A stretch of DNA of 64,000 nucleotides from Pedobacter sp. JY14-1 (GTDB lineage: Bacteria; Bacteroidota; Bacteroidia; Sphingobacteriales; Sphingobacteriaceae). The position numbers were made by a program, and so were the translations under genes. The stretch covers positions 682,001 through 746,000 of the forward strand of contig NZ_JARJHU010000008.1 of assembly GCF_029269825.1 (NCBI RefSeq), written 5' to 3'. A model generated the notes under the pieces. It made no database searches, was not told where the DNA came from, and worked only from the letters and a program-made list of their open reading frames with translations. This document shows, piece after piece, positions 7,828 to 16,171 of this stretch; within the stretch, counting starts at the first letter, position 1; each line of letters opens with the position of its first letter.

Positions 7828-8301
7828 TTACTTCCTCTTGTCCAGGAAAAAACGGGTCATGAGGGCACCGCAGGCTCCGGCCATCACGCCACTTTTTAAT
7901 TCGGTCTTCGGATGCAGCAGCTGGCCGCCCTTTGTCGTAAAACCTCGTTTGGGCTCCGGCGCACCGTATACAACGCGGCTGACCTGCGTCCAGTAGCTGG
8001 CACCCGCACACATTACACATGGTTCTACCGTCACATACAGGGTACAGTCACGGAGGTATTTACCGCCCAGGGTCTGGGCCGCGGCGGTAAGGGCCTGCAT
8101 CTCAGCATGAGCTGTTACGTCATTGAGCTGTTCGGTCAGGTTATGCCCCCTCCCAACAACCCTCCCTTTGCAGACCACAACCGCACCGATGGGGATTTCC
8201 TCCAGGTCATATGCCTTTTGGGCTTCTTGTAGTGCAAGGCCCATGAAGTGCATATCTTCTTCCTCCTGGTTCTTCTCTTCTGAAAAATTATAATAAGCCA
8301 T
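7828..8301 (-). CDS. tadA: tRNA adenosine(34) deaminase TadA
   Basis: It deaminates adenosine to inosine at the wobble position of tRNA-Arg(ACG). The cytidine-deaminase zinc site is complete: His65-Ala-Glu67 in AHAEMQAL and Cys95/Cys98 in EPCVMCAGA. The GAVVVCKGRVVGRGHN strand and the 157-residue length fit TadA; a nucleobase deaminase is a weaker alternative. It follows csaA closely on the minus strand (10 bases), so both belong to one tRNA-related operon. Confidence 0.9.
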   Translation of the reverse strand: MAYYNFSEEKNQEEEDMHFMGLALQEAQKAYDLEEIPIGAVVVCKGRVVGRGHNLTEQLNDVTAHAEMQALTAAAQTLGGKYLRDCTLYVTVEPCVMCAGASYWTQVSRVVYGAPEPKRGFTTKGGQLLHPKTELKSGVMAGACGALMTRFFLDKRK

Positions 8302-8311
8302 TGGTTTAAAA

Positions 8312-8647
8312 TCACATCATTTTGCTGCCGTCCGGAACAGTACCTGCCAGGCTGGTCAGCACAATATCGCCGTTTTCATCTGCAAAACCTGTTACGAGAA
8401 ACTCGGACATGAATTTGCCGATCTGTTTTTTAGAAAAGTTGACGACTCCGACGATCTGCCGGCCGACCAGCTCCTCCTTGGTATAATGTCTGGTGATCTG
8501 CGCACTGCTTACCTTGATGCCGAGTTCGCCGAAATCTGCCCTAATCTTATAGGCCGGCTTACGGGCCTCCGGAAAATCAAAAACTTCAAGAATGGTCCCT
8601 GCCCGCAGTTCTACCTTTTCAAAATCGTTCCAGTTGATCTCTTCCAT
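8312..8647 (-). CDS. csaA: tRNA-binding protein of the CsaA type
   Basis: This 111-residue protein is a single OB-fold tRNA-binding domain, like the C-terminal module of bacterial methionyl-tRNA synthetase. Visible signatures are FEKVELRAGTILEV, RKPAYKIRADFGE, GIKVSSAQITRHY and GRQIVGVVNF. CsaA in Bacillus is described as having chaperone and tRNA-binding activity; which applies here is not known. It is first in a two-gene run with tadA and divergent from the rRNA methyltransferase gene, with starts 68 bases apart. Confidence 0.9.
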   Translation of the reverse strand: MEEINWNDFEKVELRAGTILEVFDFPEARKPAYKIRADFGELGIKVSSAQITRHYTKEELVGRQIVGVVNFSKKQIGKFMSEFLVTGFADENGDIVLTSLAGTVPDGSKMM

Positions 8648-8715
8648 ACTGATGGCGCACCGCTTTCCGCAGTCCGTCGCCTAAACTACACATTTTTTTG
8701 CCGTAATTTGCAGCC

Positions 8716-9900
8716 ATGACCGACATCATTCTCAAAAAGGGCAAGGAAAAGGCGGCATTGCTGCGCCACCCCTGGATATTCTCCGGGGCTATTGAAAGGA
8801 TCAAAGGGAAGCCTGCCAACGGCGAGGTAGTAGCTGTACGCGCGGCATCACAGGAATTCCTGGCCTATGCTTATTTCAATGACCGGAGCAGGGTAGCCCT
8901 GCGCCTGATCGAGTGGGATGAAAACAGGATCATTGACCGGGAATGGTATGCGAAAAAGCTGGGACAGGCAGTCGCCGCACGTGCACACTTGCTGGACGCG
9001 AATACCAACACCTGCAGGCTGGTATTCAGCGAAGCCGATTTTCTGCCGGGACTGATCGTAGACAAGTATGATCAGTTCCTTTCGGTGCAGGTGCTAAGCG
9101 CAGGCATTAAGAACGCGCTCGGAGATATCGTCCCGATACTCCGTGAACTGCTTTCCCCGAAAGGTATCTTTGACAAGAGTGATGCGGGCGCACAACAACA
9201 CGAGGGACTGGAGACCGGGCAGGGACTGATCTGGGGCGACAACCCACCGGAATTTATCGAAGTAAGGGAAAACGGCATCAGGTACCACATCAACATTGCA
9301 GAGGGCCAGAAATCCGGCTTCTACTGCGACCAGCGTGACAACCGCAGTCTCCTGGCTGCTTATACGAAAGGCAAAAATGTACTGGACTGTTTCTGCTACA
9401 GTGGCGGCTTTACGCTGAACAGCCTGAAACAGGGTGCGGCCCATGTCACCAGTGTCGACAGTTCAGCGCTGGCAGTAGAGACCCTGCAGCACAACCTCTT
9501 GCTGAATGGCTTTGAGTTATCCCGGCAGCGGAGCATACAGTCAGACGTCAACAAACAACTGCGGGCTTTCCGGGATGAGGGGGAACTGTTCGATGTCATC
9601 GTGCTTGACCCCCCCAAATACGCGCCTTCCCGTTCTGCACTGGACAGGGCCGCAAGGGCCTATAAAGACCTGAACCGCCTGGGAATGCTGTTGCTGAAAC
9701 CCGGCGGACTGCTGGCGACCTATTCCTGTTCCGGAGCAGTAAGTCTGGAGACCTTTAAGGAGATCATTGCCTGGGCCGCGCTCGACGCCGGTCGTGAAGT
9801 ACAGGTGCTGCGACAGTTCTGCCAGCCTGAAGACCATCCGGTACGGGTTTCTTTTCCCGAGGGAGAATACCTGAAGGGGCTACTCCTCCGGGTGCTGTAA
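8716..9900 (+). CDS. Class I 23S rRNA methyltransferase, RlmI-like
   Basis: This 394-residue enzyme has an N-terminal PUA domain (LKKGKEKAALLRHPWIFSGAI), a linker domain and a C-terminal SAM-dependent Rossmann methyltransferase (VLDCFCYSGGFTLNSLKQGA, then the catalytic-loop motif VLDPPKYAPS). This is the architecture of RlmI, which makes 5-methylcytosine in 23S rRNA. The C-terminal TYSCSGAVSLETF carries the cysteine-containing motif of m5C enzymes. Orthology to RlmI is likely, but the exact target base is inferred. Its stop is separated by one base from the stop of the convergent small membrane protein gene. Confidence 0.87.
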   Translation: MTDIILKKGKEKAALLRHPWIFSGAIERIKGKPANGEVVAVRAASQEFLAYAYFNDRSRVALRLIEWDENRIIDREWYAKKLGQAVAARAHLLDANTNTCRLVFSEADFLPGLIVDKYDQFLSVQVLSAGIKNALGDIVPILRELLSPKGIFDKSDAGAQQHEGLETGQGLIWGDNPPEFIEVRENGIRYHINIAEGQKSGFYCDQRDNRSLLAAYTKGKNVLDCFCYSGGFTLNSLKQGAAHVTSVDSSALAVETLQHNLLLNGFELSRQRSIQSDVNKQLRAFRDEGELFDVIVLDPPKYAPSRSALDRAARAYKDLNRLGMLLLKPGGLLATYSCSGAVSLETFKEIIAWAALDAGREVQVLRQFCQPEDHPVRVSFPEGEYLKGLLLRVL

Positions 9901-9901
9901 C

Positions 9902-10165
9902 TTATTCGGCGATCTTCTCTTCGTTAAGTCCGGGCTCACTGACGTCGTACTCACCTTTCAGCGCATAGTAGCCAAAAATCACCAAACCGATGCCTATGGG
10001 GATAAAGATAAACAGGATAATGCCCCATTGCAGTGCTGTATTGGTGCGTGCCACCCCTTCTGCCGCCAGGCCGGTCTTTTCCCTGGCCTGCATAAACAGG
10101 AAAACAACTGCGGCCGGGCCAAGTATCATCCATAGTAGCCCGAGCATTCTTTTTAATCTGTTCAT
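9902..10165 (-). CDS. Small two-helix membrane protein (DUF6814-like)
   Basis: From the ATG at 10163-10165 it has 87 residues with two hydrophobic helices (MLGLLWMILGPAAVVFLFM and WGIILFIFIPIGIGLVIFGYY) joined by a short loop (REKTGLAAEGVARTNT). An ORF extending to 10249 would overlap the MFS gene and begin with out-of-place sequence; an intermediate ATG at 10204 overlaps it by about 16 bases. It follows the MFS transporter gene by 22 bases, and I recall homologous small proteins beside such transporters in this phylum, so a subunit or partner role is plausible but unproven. Confidence 0.7.
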   Translation of the reverse strand: MNRLKRMLGLLWMILGPAAVVFLFMQAREKTGLAAEGVARTNTALQWGIILFIFIPIGIGLVIFGYYALKGEYDVSEPGLNEEKIAE

Positions 10166-10187
10166 AATTTCTTTATAATCATTAAAA

Positions 10188-11723
10188 TCAATGTTCTGGT
10201 TCATGATGTTCCGGCTGCCTGTTCGACAGGTAGACCGCGCCAACGACAAAGCTCAGTGTCGCAATACCAATCGGATACCATAACCCCGACAAAGGCGTAG
10301 CGCCCTTAAAACTGGCAATCAGGGTAGCGATAAAAGGCACCAGGCCACCGAAAACCCCATTGCCGACATGGTACGGAAGGGACATCGAGGTATACCTGAT
10401 CTTGGTAGGAAACAGCTCTACCAGAAAGGCTGCAATCGGTCCGTAAACCATGGTAACGAGCAGGATCTGGAAGAAGATCAGCCCTACAAACTTCCAGAAC
10501 ACGGGGGCGGGGAGTTGTTTATCCTTATACAAGGTCTCGCCCTGCAAAGGAGCTTTCGAAGGATCTGCGAAGCGGGTCAGTTGCGCTGCCCGGGTATAAG
10601 CCGTGCCATCCTTAAGCACGATCCGGGTCTGGGTCGTGATGAGGCTGTCCCCACGCTCACCGACAGGTGTGATCACCGGAGCAATGTCCGTGCTGCTGAA
10701 TATCGCCTCAGGCTGTACATGGCTCACATCAGTATCCGTCAAAAAAACCTGGTAGACTGGCCGGTAAAACAAGATCCCCAGCAGCATTCCTGTCAGCATG
10801 ATCCATTTACGTCCAACTCTGTCGCTCCAGGAACCAAAGACCACAAAAAAGGGCGTTGCAAAGGCGATCCCCCAGAGCAGAATGTATCTCGAGTCATTAA
10901 AATCAAGCTTACAGGTATTCTCCAGAAAGGATTGCGCATAAAACTGGCCTGTATACCAGATCACCCCCTGGCCCATCGTTGCCCCGAAAAGGGCCAGCAA
11001 AACCATTTTAAAGTTTTCCTTGTGACTAAAGCTCTCCTTCAGCGGGTTTTTGGAAACCTTGCCTTCCGTCTTCAGTTTTGAGAACAGCGGTGACTCATGC
11101 ATCTTCATCCGGATATAAATGGACACGCCGACCAGCAGAATAGACAGCAGGAAAGGCACACGCCAGCCCCAATCTGCAAAAACAGTTGCTCCAAGCATAT
11201 TCTTGGTCACAACGATCACGCCCAGCGACAGGAAGAGCCCGCCTGTCGCCGTAGTTTGTATCCAGCTGGTAAAGAAGCCCCGCTTTCCCGCAGGCGCATG
11301 CTCGGCCACGTAAGTTGCCGCACCGCCATACTCGCCACCCAGCGCGAGGCCCTGGACCAGTCTCAGCAGCAGTACCAGGACAGGTGCCGCATAGCCGATC
11401 TTGCTGTAAGAAGGGATCAGGCCGATCAGAAAGGTAGAACCACCCATCAGCACCAGCGTAAGCAGAAAAGTATACTTGCGTCCGATCAGGTCGCCCAGAC
11501 GGCCAAAGACCAATGCCCCGAATGGCCTTACGATAAACCCCGCCGCGAAAATAGCCAGGGTATTGATCAGTGCGGAAGCGCCCGCATCTGCAGGAAAGAG
11601 CTGGGCTCCGATAATGGTAGCCAGGCTACCGAAAATATAAAAATCATACCATTCGATCAGGGTGCCGAGAGAAGACGCACCGATAACCTTGAAAATACTG
11701 TTGTTCTGTGTTTCCAATTGCAT
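10188..11723 (-). CDS. MFS transporter, metabolite:H+ symporter type
   Basis: This is a 511-residue, roughly 12-helix major facilitator. The N-terminus LGTLIEWYDFYIFGSLA and the loop motif GRLGDLIGRKYTF, with RLVQGLALGGEYGGA, are hallmarks of the metabolite:H+ symporter (ProP/KgtP/ShiA-like) branch. A hydrophilic insertion of about 100 residues, roughly 330-400, contains VITPVGERGDSLITTQTRI and is unusual in length for the family. Substrate cannot be inferred; organic acids or osmolytes are typical. The small two-helix protein gene follows immediately. Confidence 0.88.
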   Translation of the reverse strand: MQLETQNNSIFKVIGASSLGTLIEWYDFYIFGSLATIIGAQLFPADAGASALINTLAIFAAGFIVRPFGALVFGRLGDLIGRKYTFLLTLVLMGGSTFLIGLIPSYSKIGYAAPVLVLLLRLVQGLALGGEYGGAATYVAEHAPAGKRGFFTSWIQTTATGGLFLSLGVIVVTKNMLGATVFADWGWRVPFLLSILLVGVSIYIRMKMHESPLFSKLKTEGKVSKNPLKESFSHKENFKMVLLALFGATMGQGVIWYTGQFYAQSFLENTCKLDFNDSRYILLWGIAFATPFFVVFGSWSDRVGRKWIMLTGMLLGILFYRPVYQVFLTDTDVSHVQPEAIFSSTDIAPVITPVGERGDSLITTQTRIVLKDGTAYTRAAQLTRFADPSKAPLQGETLYKDKQLPAPVFWKFVGLIFFQILLVTMVYGPIAAFLVELFPTKIRYTSMSLPYHVGNGVFGGLVPFIATLIASFKGATPLSGLWYPIGIATLSFVVGAVYLSNRQPEHHEPEH

Positions 11724-11784
11724 ACTGGGGTTTAAATTTGGCTTAAAGACTAAGCTACAATTAATCCCCGAATAACCTGAACAT

Positions 11785-12843
11785 TTACTGCTCTTCCCGG
11801 AAATATACCTTGTAATAATTCATTGACTTGTCGTCGTCGAACCCTTTCTCGATGAGATCTTTGTTCCCATGAATATAGATATGAAAGTTCTTGTCGAGCT
11901 TCAGCACGCTTTTATAGACCCGCGCCTGCTTTTTTACAGCGGCATCAGAGATGTCAAAACTATCGGGGATCGGCGTATCGAATTCTTCCTCGTAGCTTTT
12001 CTTGTAGTTTTTGAAGGACTCGATACCTTCGGCATTTCCGATCACTTCGTTGGAAAACTCTTCCAGATCAAAGCTTTCCTTCTCCTTGAAATACTTCATG
12101 GATTTGTTCAGGAGGTCGATTTTATCAGCTTTGGAAATTTCAAATTCCTCATCCAGCTTTTCAGTAACGAAGTTCTTGTATACGCCCAGGACGCTTGCAG
12201 TCTGGTTAAAATTGTCATTCCGTATGCGCAGTTTAAGGAATTCGTCCTTCCAGTATACCGCAGTTTCCGAACTGCGGTTGGTCTGGTCGATGACCGCAAC
12301 ACGGTAGCCCTCTTCCTGGTCGGTATTGAAGATCAGGCAACCCTTGTCCAGCTTATGGATATTGATCGCATCCTGCTCATAGCTCAGCCCAAAACCGGCA
12401 TTTTCAGGATATACCCTTAAATAAGTATCCCTGTTTTCAGACTTGAACAAACCGATCGCGTCATATAGCTGCCCCTCCATTTGTACATTCTCGAAGTAGG
12501 CCACATAAAGTTCTCCTGCTTTTATCTTAGGATGGCCAGACACTTCAAACAGGTGTTTGGCCACCTCCTGGCTAAACTCATGAAAACGGCTGTCGTCCCT
12601 GAAGATCTCTGACGCGAAATGATAGATTTCATTAAGGTTCAGATCGGAGTTGGCATGAAAAAAACGATAGATTTCGTTGTTCTTTTCAAAAGGTGACAGG
12701 AAATACTGTTGCAGGATGTTGCTGAGCAGGTTGTCCTGAAGGTTAACCGGCTGTTCAGACAATACATAAAATTCATCCTGTGATTTATTGCCGACCCTAT
12801 GGACCGACAGCTCCGCCAGGGAGGCTTCATAGAAGGAGATCAT
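11785..12843 (-). CDS. Nucleoid-associated protein, NdpA/YejK family
   Basis: A 352-residue soluble protein with an acidic composition, starting FYEASLAELSVHRVGNKS, which is the hallmark N-terminus of the 37-kDa nucleoid-associated family. The central KAGELYVAYFENV and the ending YKSVLKLDKNFHIYIHGN also match. E. coli YejK binds nucleoid DNA and topoisomerase IV; the role in Bacteroidota has not been described to my knowledge. It follows terC by 17 bases and precedes the MFS gene by 61, so it may be co-transcribed with terC. Confidence 0.85.
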   Translation of the reverse strand: MISFYEASLAELSVHRVGNKSQDEFYVLSEQPVNLQDNLLSNILQQYFLSPFEKNNEIYRFFHANSDLNLNEIYHFASEIFRDDSRFHEFSQEVAKHLFEVSGHPKIKAGELYVAYFENVQMEGQLYDAIGLFKSENRDTYLRVYPENAGFGLSYEQDAINIHKLDKGCLIFNTDQEEGYRVAVIDQTNRSSETAVYWKDEFLKLRIRNDNFNQTASVLGVYKNFVTEKLDEEFEISKADKIDLLNKSMKYFKEKESFDLEEFSNEVIGNAEGIESFKNYKKSYEEEFDTPIPDSFDISDAAVKKQARVYKSVLKLDKNFHIYIHGNKDLIEKGFDDDKSMNYYKVYFREEQ

Positions 12844-12860
12844 CCGTAATTAAGGTAAGG

Positions 12861-13655
12861 TTATGATTGCAGCTCGTCTTCCTCTGCTGGGGTGTTCCTT
12901 AATCTTACCGGCTTCTCGGCGTTCTTTTTCATCTTCAGGTTCAACATCTCCACCATCACCGAGAAGGCCATGGCAAAATAGATGTACCCTTTAGGGATAT
13001 GCTGGTCAAGCCCTTCGGCCAGCAAGGAAACGCCAATAAGCAGCAGGAAAGAAAGCGCCAGCATTTTTACTGTAGGGTGGTTGTTCACAAAGTTGCTGAT
13101 GCCATTTGCGGAAAACATCATAATGATCACGGCAATGACCACCGCGGCAATCATCACCTCTACGTGTTCCGCCATACCCACTGCTGTAATGACAGAATCC
13201 AGGGAGAAGACAATATCCAGTAACAGTATCTGCACAATCACACCGGAAAAGGAATGCACTTTACCTTTGGCCTGCTTCTCCTCTTCACTTTCGAGCTTGT
13301 CATGGATCTCATGCGTGCTTTTATAGATTAGAAAGAGCCCCCCGATGATCAGGATCAGATCCCTTCCCGAAATCTCCAGCTTGTGCAGCCATTCCGGATC
13401 AGTTATACTAAACCATCCCCCCATACTGAACAACGGGCTGGTGAGCGTCATTACCCAGCTCAGGGAAAGCAACAACAGCACACGTGTGATCATGGCAAGC
13501 CCAAGCCCTAACTGCCGGGCTTTTTTCTGCTGCCCGGCCGGCAGTTTGCCGGAAAGGATAGAAATGAAAATAATGTTGTCTATACCGAGTACGATTTCAA
13601 GTACAGTCAGGGTAAGAAGTGAGATCCAGGCTTCCGGGCTGCTCAAAAATTCCAT
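12861..13655 (-). CDS. TerC-family integral membrane protein
   Basis: A 264-residue protein with about seven transmembrane helices. The family signatures are LEIVLGIDNIIFISILSGKLP, with acidic residues inside the first helix, and the matching LLDIVFSLDSVITAVGMA in the second half. TerC/Alx/YgjT proteins act in metal (notably manganese) efflux, pH response or tellurite resistance; which applies here is unknown. A charged loop (KLESEEEKQAKGKVHS) separates the two halves. Transcription is probably independent of the sigma-factor operon upstream, because a terminator lies between. Confidence 0.9.
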   Translation of the reverse strand: MEFLSSPEAWISLLTLTVLEIVLGIDNIIFISILSGKLPAGQQKKARQLGLGLAMITRVLLLLSLSWVMTLTSPLFSMGGWFSITDPEWLHKLEISGRDLILIIGGLFLIYKSTHEIHDKLESEEEKQAKGKVHSFSGVIVQILLLDIVFSLDSVITAVGMAEHVEVMIAAVVIAVIIMMFSANGISNFVNNHPTVKMLALSFLLLIGVSLLAEGLDQHIPKGYIYFAMAFSVMVEMLNLKMKKNAEKPVRLRNTPAEEDELQS

Positions 13656-13682
13656 AGCGATGCAAATATGGGGCTAAGATAT

Positions 13683-13715
13683 AAAAAAAGCTTGCTGAAA
13701 TCATCAACAAGCTTT
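13683..13715 (-). terminator. Terminator of the sigma-factor operon
   Basis: AAAGCTTG and CAAGCTTT arms, extended by TGA/TCA across a mismatch, form a hairpin. On the minus strand it is followed by a seven-T run, directly downstream of the repeat-protein gene. Confidence 0.8.
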
Positions 13716-13748
13716 AGTCGTGTTTGTTTGGATATTCCCCGGACCGGG

Positions 13749-14945
13749 TCACTTGATCGTAACGCCACCGTAGTCTGACTTGATGCGTACGGAGCCCCCT
13801 CCGCCCTTACCAATCCGGCCAGTATAATTTTTAGATGTCCCCGAATCGTTGCCAGATGTCTTTACTGAGACTCCATCTCCATAATTGAAACCCGCATAAC
13901 TGGTGCGGACTTCCAGGTCTGCATCGTAGCCGGACACAAAGCCCAGGTTGATGTTGAGGTATCCCCCGTCTATCACCAGCGTCTTGCAGGCCTGAGAAAT
14001 ATTACTGATGTTCAGGTTATTGTATTGCATGTTAAAACTGCCGTCTCCTTTCAGGCTCCCGATACTGGTACCCGTATACTGCGCATTGAGGCTGATCTTG
14101 CCTGCCGAACCGATACTGAGGTTATTGTATTGCTGCCTGATCTGCGCGTTACCTTTAATGGTGTTGATCTTCACATTGGTATATTGGGCATTGAGATCAA
14201 GGTTGTCTACGCTGGCAATGGTCAGTCCCGCTCCGTATTGTTGTTTAATGCGCAGATCACCGCTGAGGCTGCCCAGATTTACGGCTGTATACTGAGCGTC
14301 AATGTCCAGGGTGCCACCTGCACTGATGTTCAGGCCGGAGCCGTACTGCTGCTTCACGGTGGCATTGCTCAGCCTGGCGATATTGGTATTGCCATACTGC
14401 ACGGAAACATAGTTGCTGTTATTATCAAGATTACCTGCGTTCAGATTGCCATACTGCACTTTAATATACAAAGGTCCCGAAAAATCGCCCATCGTAATGT
14501 TGCCATAGTTCTGCGACATGGTCAGCGAGTTGGACGCCGGCAGATACACTACATAATCGATCTTTACCTCTCTTCTCCATTTCTTACCCCATTTGCTGCC
14601 ACTGCCCCAGTCACCGCCCTGGTCCATCTTTGTTTTGAATACAATCTGGTCTCCCGATTTGCCGGCTTCGATAACCACATCATCCAGCAGTTTTCTTGCT
14701 TCGCCTTCTTTAGTGCTGTATGCTCTAATCTCCGCATCAACCTTTACCTCCTTCCGGTCCCAGGTCTTCACCTGGGTAGATCCGTATTGATTGCTGATAA
14801 CGATCTTATCGCCGCGATCTGCGGGAAAGCTTTTACTGAAGGTTTTTGACAGGCCTTCGTCCGCTGCCTGCCCGGGGTCTCCGGTGCCGGCATATGCCAC
14901 CGCCGTGGCATATGTCATGATGACTGCTAATACTATTCTTCTCAT
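13749..14945 (-). CDS. Exported 18-residue-repeat beta-helix-like protein (DUF4097-like)
   Basis: A 398-residue secreted protein with a signal peptide (RRIVLAVIMTYATAVAYA). From about residue 140 it contains ten or more tandem repeats of 17-19 residues, each with a Gln/Asn-Tyr pair: Tyr at 147, 165, 184, 201, 219, 237, 255, 273, 290 and 308. Two repeat types partly alternate (xxKQQYG and LxAQYT). The even period and alternating hydrophobics suggest a beta-helix or beta-solenoid. The end (VRIKSDYGGVTIK) resembles DUF4097 adhesin-like proteins. Its ATG overlaps the stop of the putative anti-sigma gene, so it belongs to the sigma operon; it may be the signal reporter or an effector. Confidence 0.7.
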   Translation of the reverse strand: MRRIVLAVIMTYATAVAYAGTGDPGQAADEGLSKTFSKSFPADRGDKIVISNQYGSTQVKTWDRKEVKVDAEIRAYSTKEGEARKLLDDVVIEAGKSGDQIVFKTKMDQGGDWGSGSKWGKKWRREVKIDYVVYLPASNSLTMSQNYGNITMGDFSGPLYIKVQYGNLNAGNLDNNSNYVSVQYGNTNIARLSNATVKQQYGSGLNISAGGTLDIDAQYTAVNLGSLSGDLRIKQQYGAGLTIASVDNLDLNAQYTNVKINTIKGNAQIRQQYNNLSIGSAGKISLNAQYTGTSIGSLKGDGSFNMQYNNLNISNISQACKTLVIDGGYLNINLGFVSGYDADLEVRTSYAGFNYGDGVSVKTSGNDSGTSKNYTGRIGKGGGGSVRIKSDYGGVTIK

Positions 14946-15478
14946 ATGCTGTTTTCTTTATTCGTGTTACTGTATTCATTGACTTCGTTGATGATCATCA
15001 GCTGCTGGGTAATGACCTGCAGCTGAAGTTTCAGGTTCTTTACCATCGCACCCGCCACCGCCCTTGGGTTCGGACTCGTTTTCAGCTCGTTTTTCAGCTG
15101 ATCGTAGTCTGCGCTCAGCTGATCCAGGTCGGCACTGAACTGCCGGTAGAGCTTCGGGTTTGCCTTTGCATATATCTGCAGACTATCTTTTTTTTCTTCG
15201 ATCAGGCTGGCAAACTGCATTTCCTTCCTGGCCAACGTTGGGTTCAGTCCTGCAAGGGCTGGCTTATGTTGCTGATCACGATAGGTATATATAAAAATAG
15301 CCGTCAGGATTACGGTCAAGGATGCAGCTATACCTAACCACAACGGCACCCTCCAGGGCTTTTTTAGCTTTTCCCTGTCCAGCTCGTTCACAATTCTGCT
15401 CCAAAGCTGGTCCGAAGGCCCATCGGCATCAAACGACTTCCGGTGTTCCCTGATGTATTCTTCCAGTTTTTTACTCAT
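14942..15478 (-). CDS. Putative anti-sigma factor, single-pass membrane protein
   Basis: A 178-residue protein with a cytoplasmic N-terminus of about 45 residues (LEEYIREHRKSFDADGPSDQLW), one transmembrane helix (about 47-67, WLGIAASLTVILTAIFIYTY) and a helical, coiled-coil-like external part. This topology and its four-base ATGA overlap with the ECF sigma gene suggest an anti-sigma factor. The N-terminus does not show the HCC zinc motif of ZAS anti-sigmas. It also overlaps the downstream repeat-protein gene by four bases, so all three are translationally coupled. The assignment rests on position and topology rather than homology. Confidence 0.6.
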   Translation of the reverse strand: MSKKLEEYIREHRKSFDADGPSDQLWSRIVNELDREKLKKPWRVPLWLGIAASLTVILTAIFIYTYRDQQHKPALAGLNPTLARKEMQFASLIEEKKDSLQIYAKANPKLYRQFSADLDQLSADYDQLKNELKTSPNPRAVAGAMVKNLKLQLQVITQQLMIINEVNEYSNTNKENSI

Positions 15479-16026
15479 CTCTGTACTCCTCTCTTTTCTA
15501 GTAAGCTGTTTAATCTCATTTTTGCCCTCATATACTGGCTGCGCGAGGTATTCTCCGATATCTTCAGGATATGGGCAATCTCCTCATGGTCATATCCCTC
15601 AAACAGATATAGGGTCAGTACCACCCGGTAACCATCGGACAGCATCGCAACGGCCTCCCTTATCTCGTTTACACGCAGTTCCAACTCCAAGGCGTCCTCC
15701 TGCTCAGGCTCCGCAACATCGACATCTTCAATGGGGACAAGTTCTGCCTTGCGCTTTCTCAGCAGGTTGATCGACTTGTTGATCACGATCTGCTTCATCC
15801 ACAATCCGAAAGTCGTTTCGCCCCGGAAGTTCTCCAGACGGGTAAAGGCATCCAGAAAAGCTTCCTGCAATACATCTTCCGCTTCTGCAGCATGATTGAG
15901 AATACGCAGGGCAACGTTGTACATCGCCTTCACATACAGTTTATATAGTTCAAACTGCGCCTTCCGGCTGCCGTTGCGGCACTGAGTGACCAGGTCTTTA
16001 TGTTTATCAATGTATGCCGTTTCCAA
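15475..16026 (-). CDS. ECF-type RNA polymerase sigma factor
   Basis: This 183-residue sigma-70 family protein has region 2 (LRILNHAAEAEDVLQEAFLDAF, with FRGETTFGLWMKQIVINKSINLLRKRK) and region 4 (LSDGYRVVLTLYLFEGYDHEEIAHIL, NTSRSQYMRAKMRLNSLL). It lacks regions 1 and 3, as ECF factors do. It heads an operon with a single-pass membrane protein and an exported repeat protein. Its regulon is unknown, and no clear auto-regulated promoter is visible in the 145 bases up to aspS. Confidence 0.93.
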   Translation of the reverse strand: METAYIDKHKDLVTQCRNGSRKAQFELYKLYVKAMYNVALRILNHAAEAEDVLQEAFLDAFTRLENFRGETTFGLWMKQIVINKSINLLRKRKAELVPIEDVDVAEPEQEDALELELRVNEIREAVAMLSDGYRVVLTLYLFEGYDHEEIAHILKISENTSRSQYMRAKMRLNSLLEKRGVQR

Positions 16027-16145
16027 GGTTGGTTGGTTTTGCCTAAAGGACAGCGGAGGATTTTAAAACGTTGCACAGCCGCGTGAAATATTTTAAATAT
16101 AGTTTTTAAAATCACCGGTGGATAAAATATGTTGTTCAAAATCAA

Positions 16146-16153
16146 TATTTTTG
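16146..16153 (+). promoter_or_regulatory. Candidate -7 box for aspS
   Basis: TATTTTTG, an exact TAnnTTTG, 18 bases before the aspS ATG, predicts a leader of about 12 bases. No good -33 TTG is seen at 19-21 bases. Confidence 0.4.
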
Positions 16154-16171
16154 CCGCAAATATTTTTTTGA

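Noticed and set aside
8703..8710. GTAATTTG before the rRNA methyltransferase gene, resembling a -7 box.
   Set aside because: It has only one base between TA and TTTG, so it does not match TAnnTTTG, and no -33 motif lies at standard distance.
10368..11081. A 237-codon open frame antisense to the MFS transporter.
   Set aside because: Opposite a complete transporter gene with clear motifs; no domain and no promoter.
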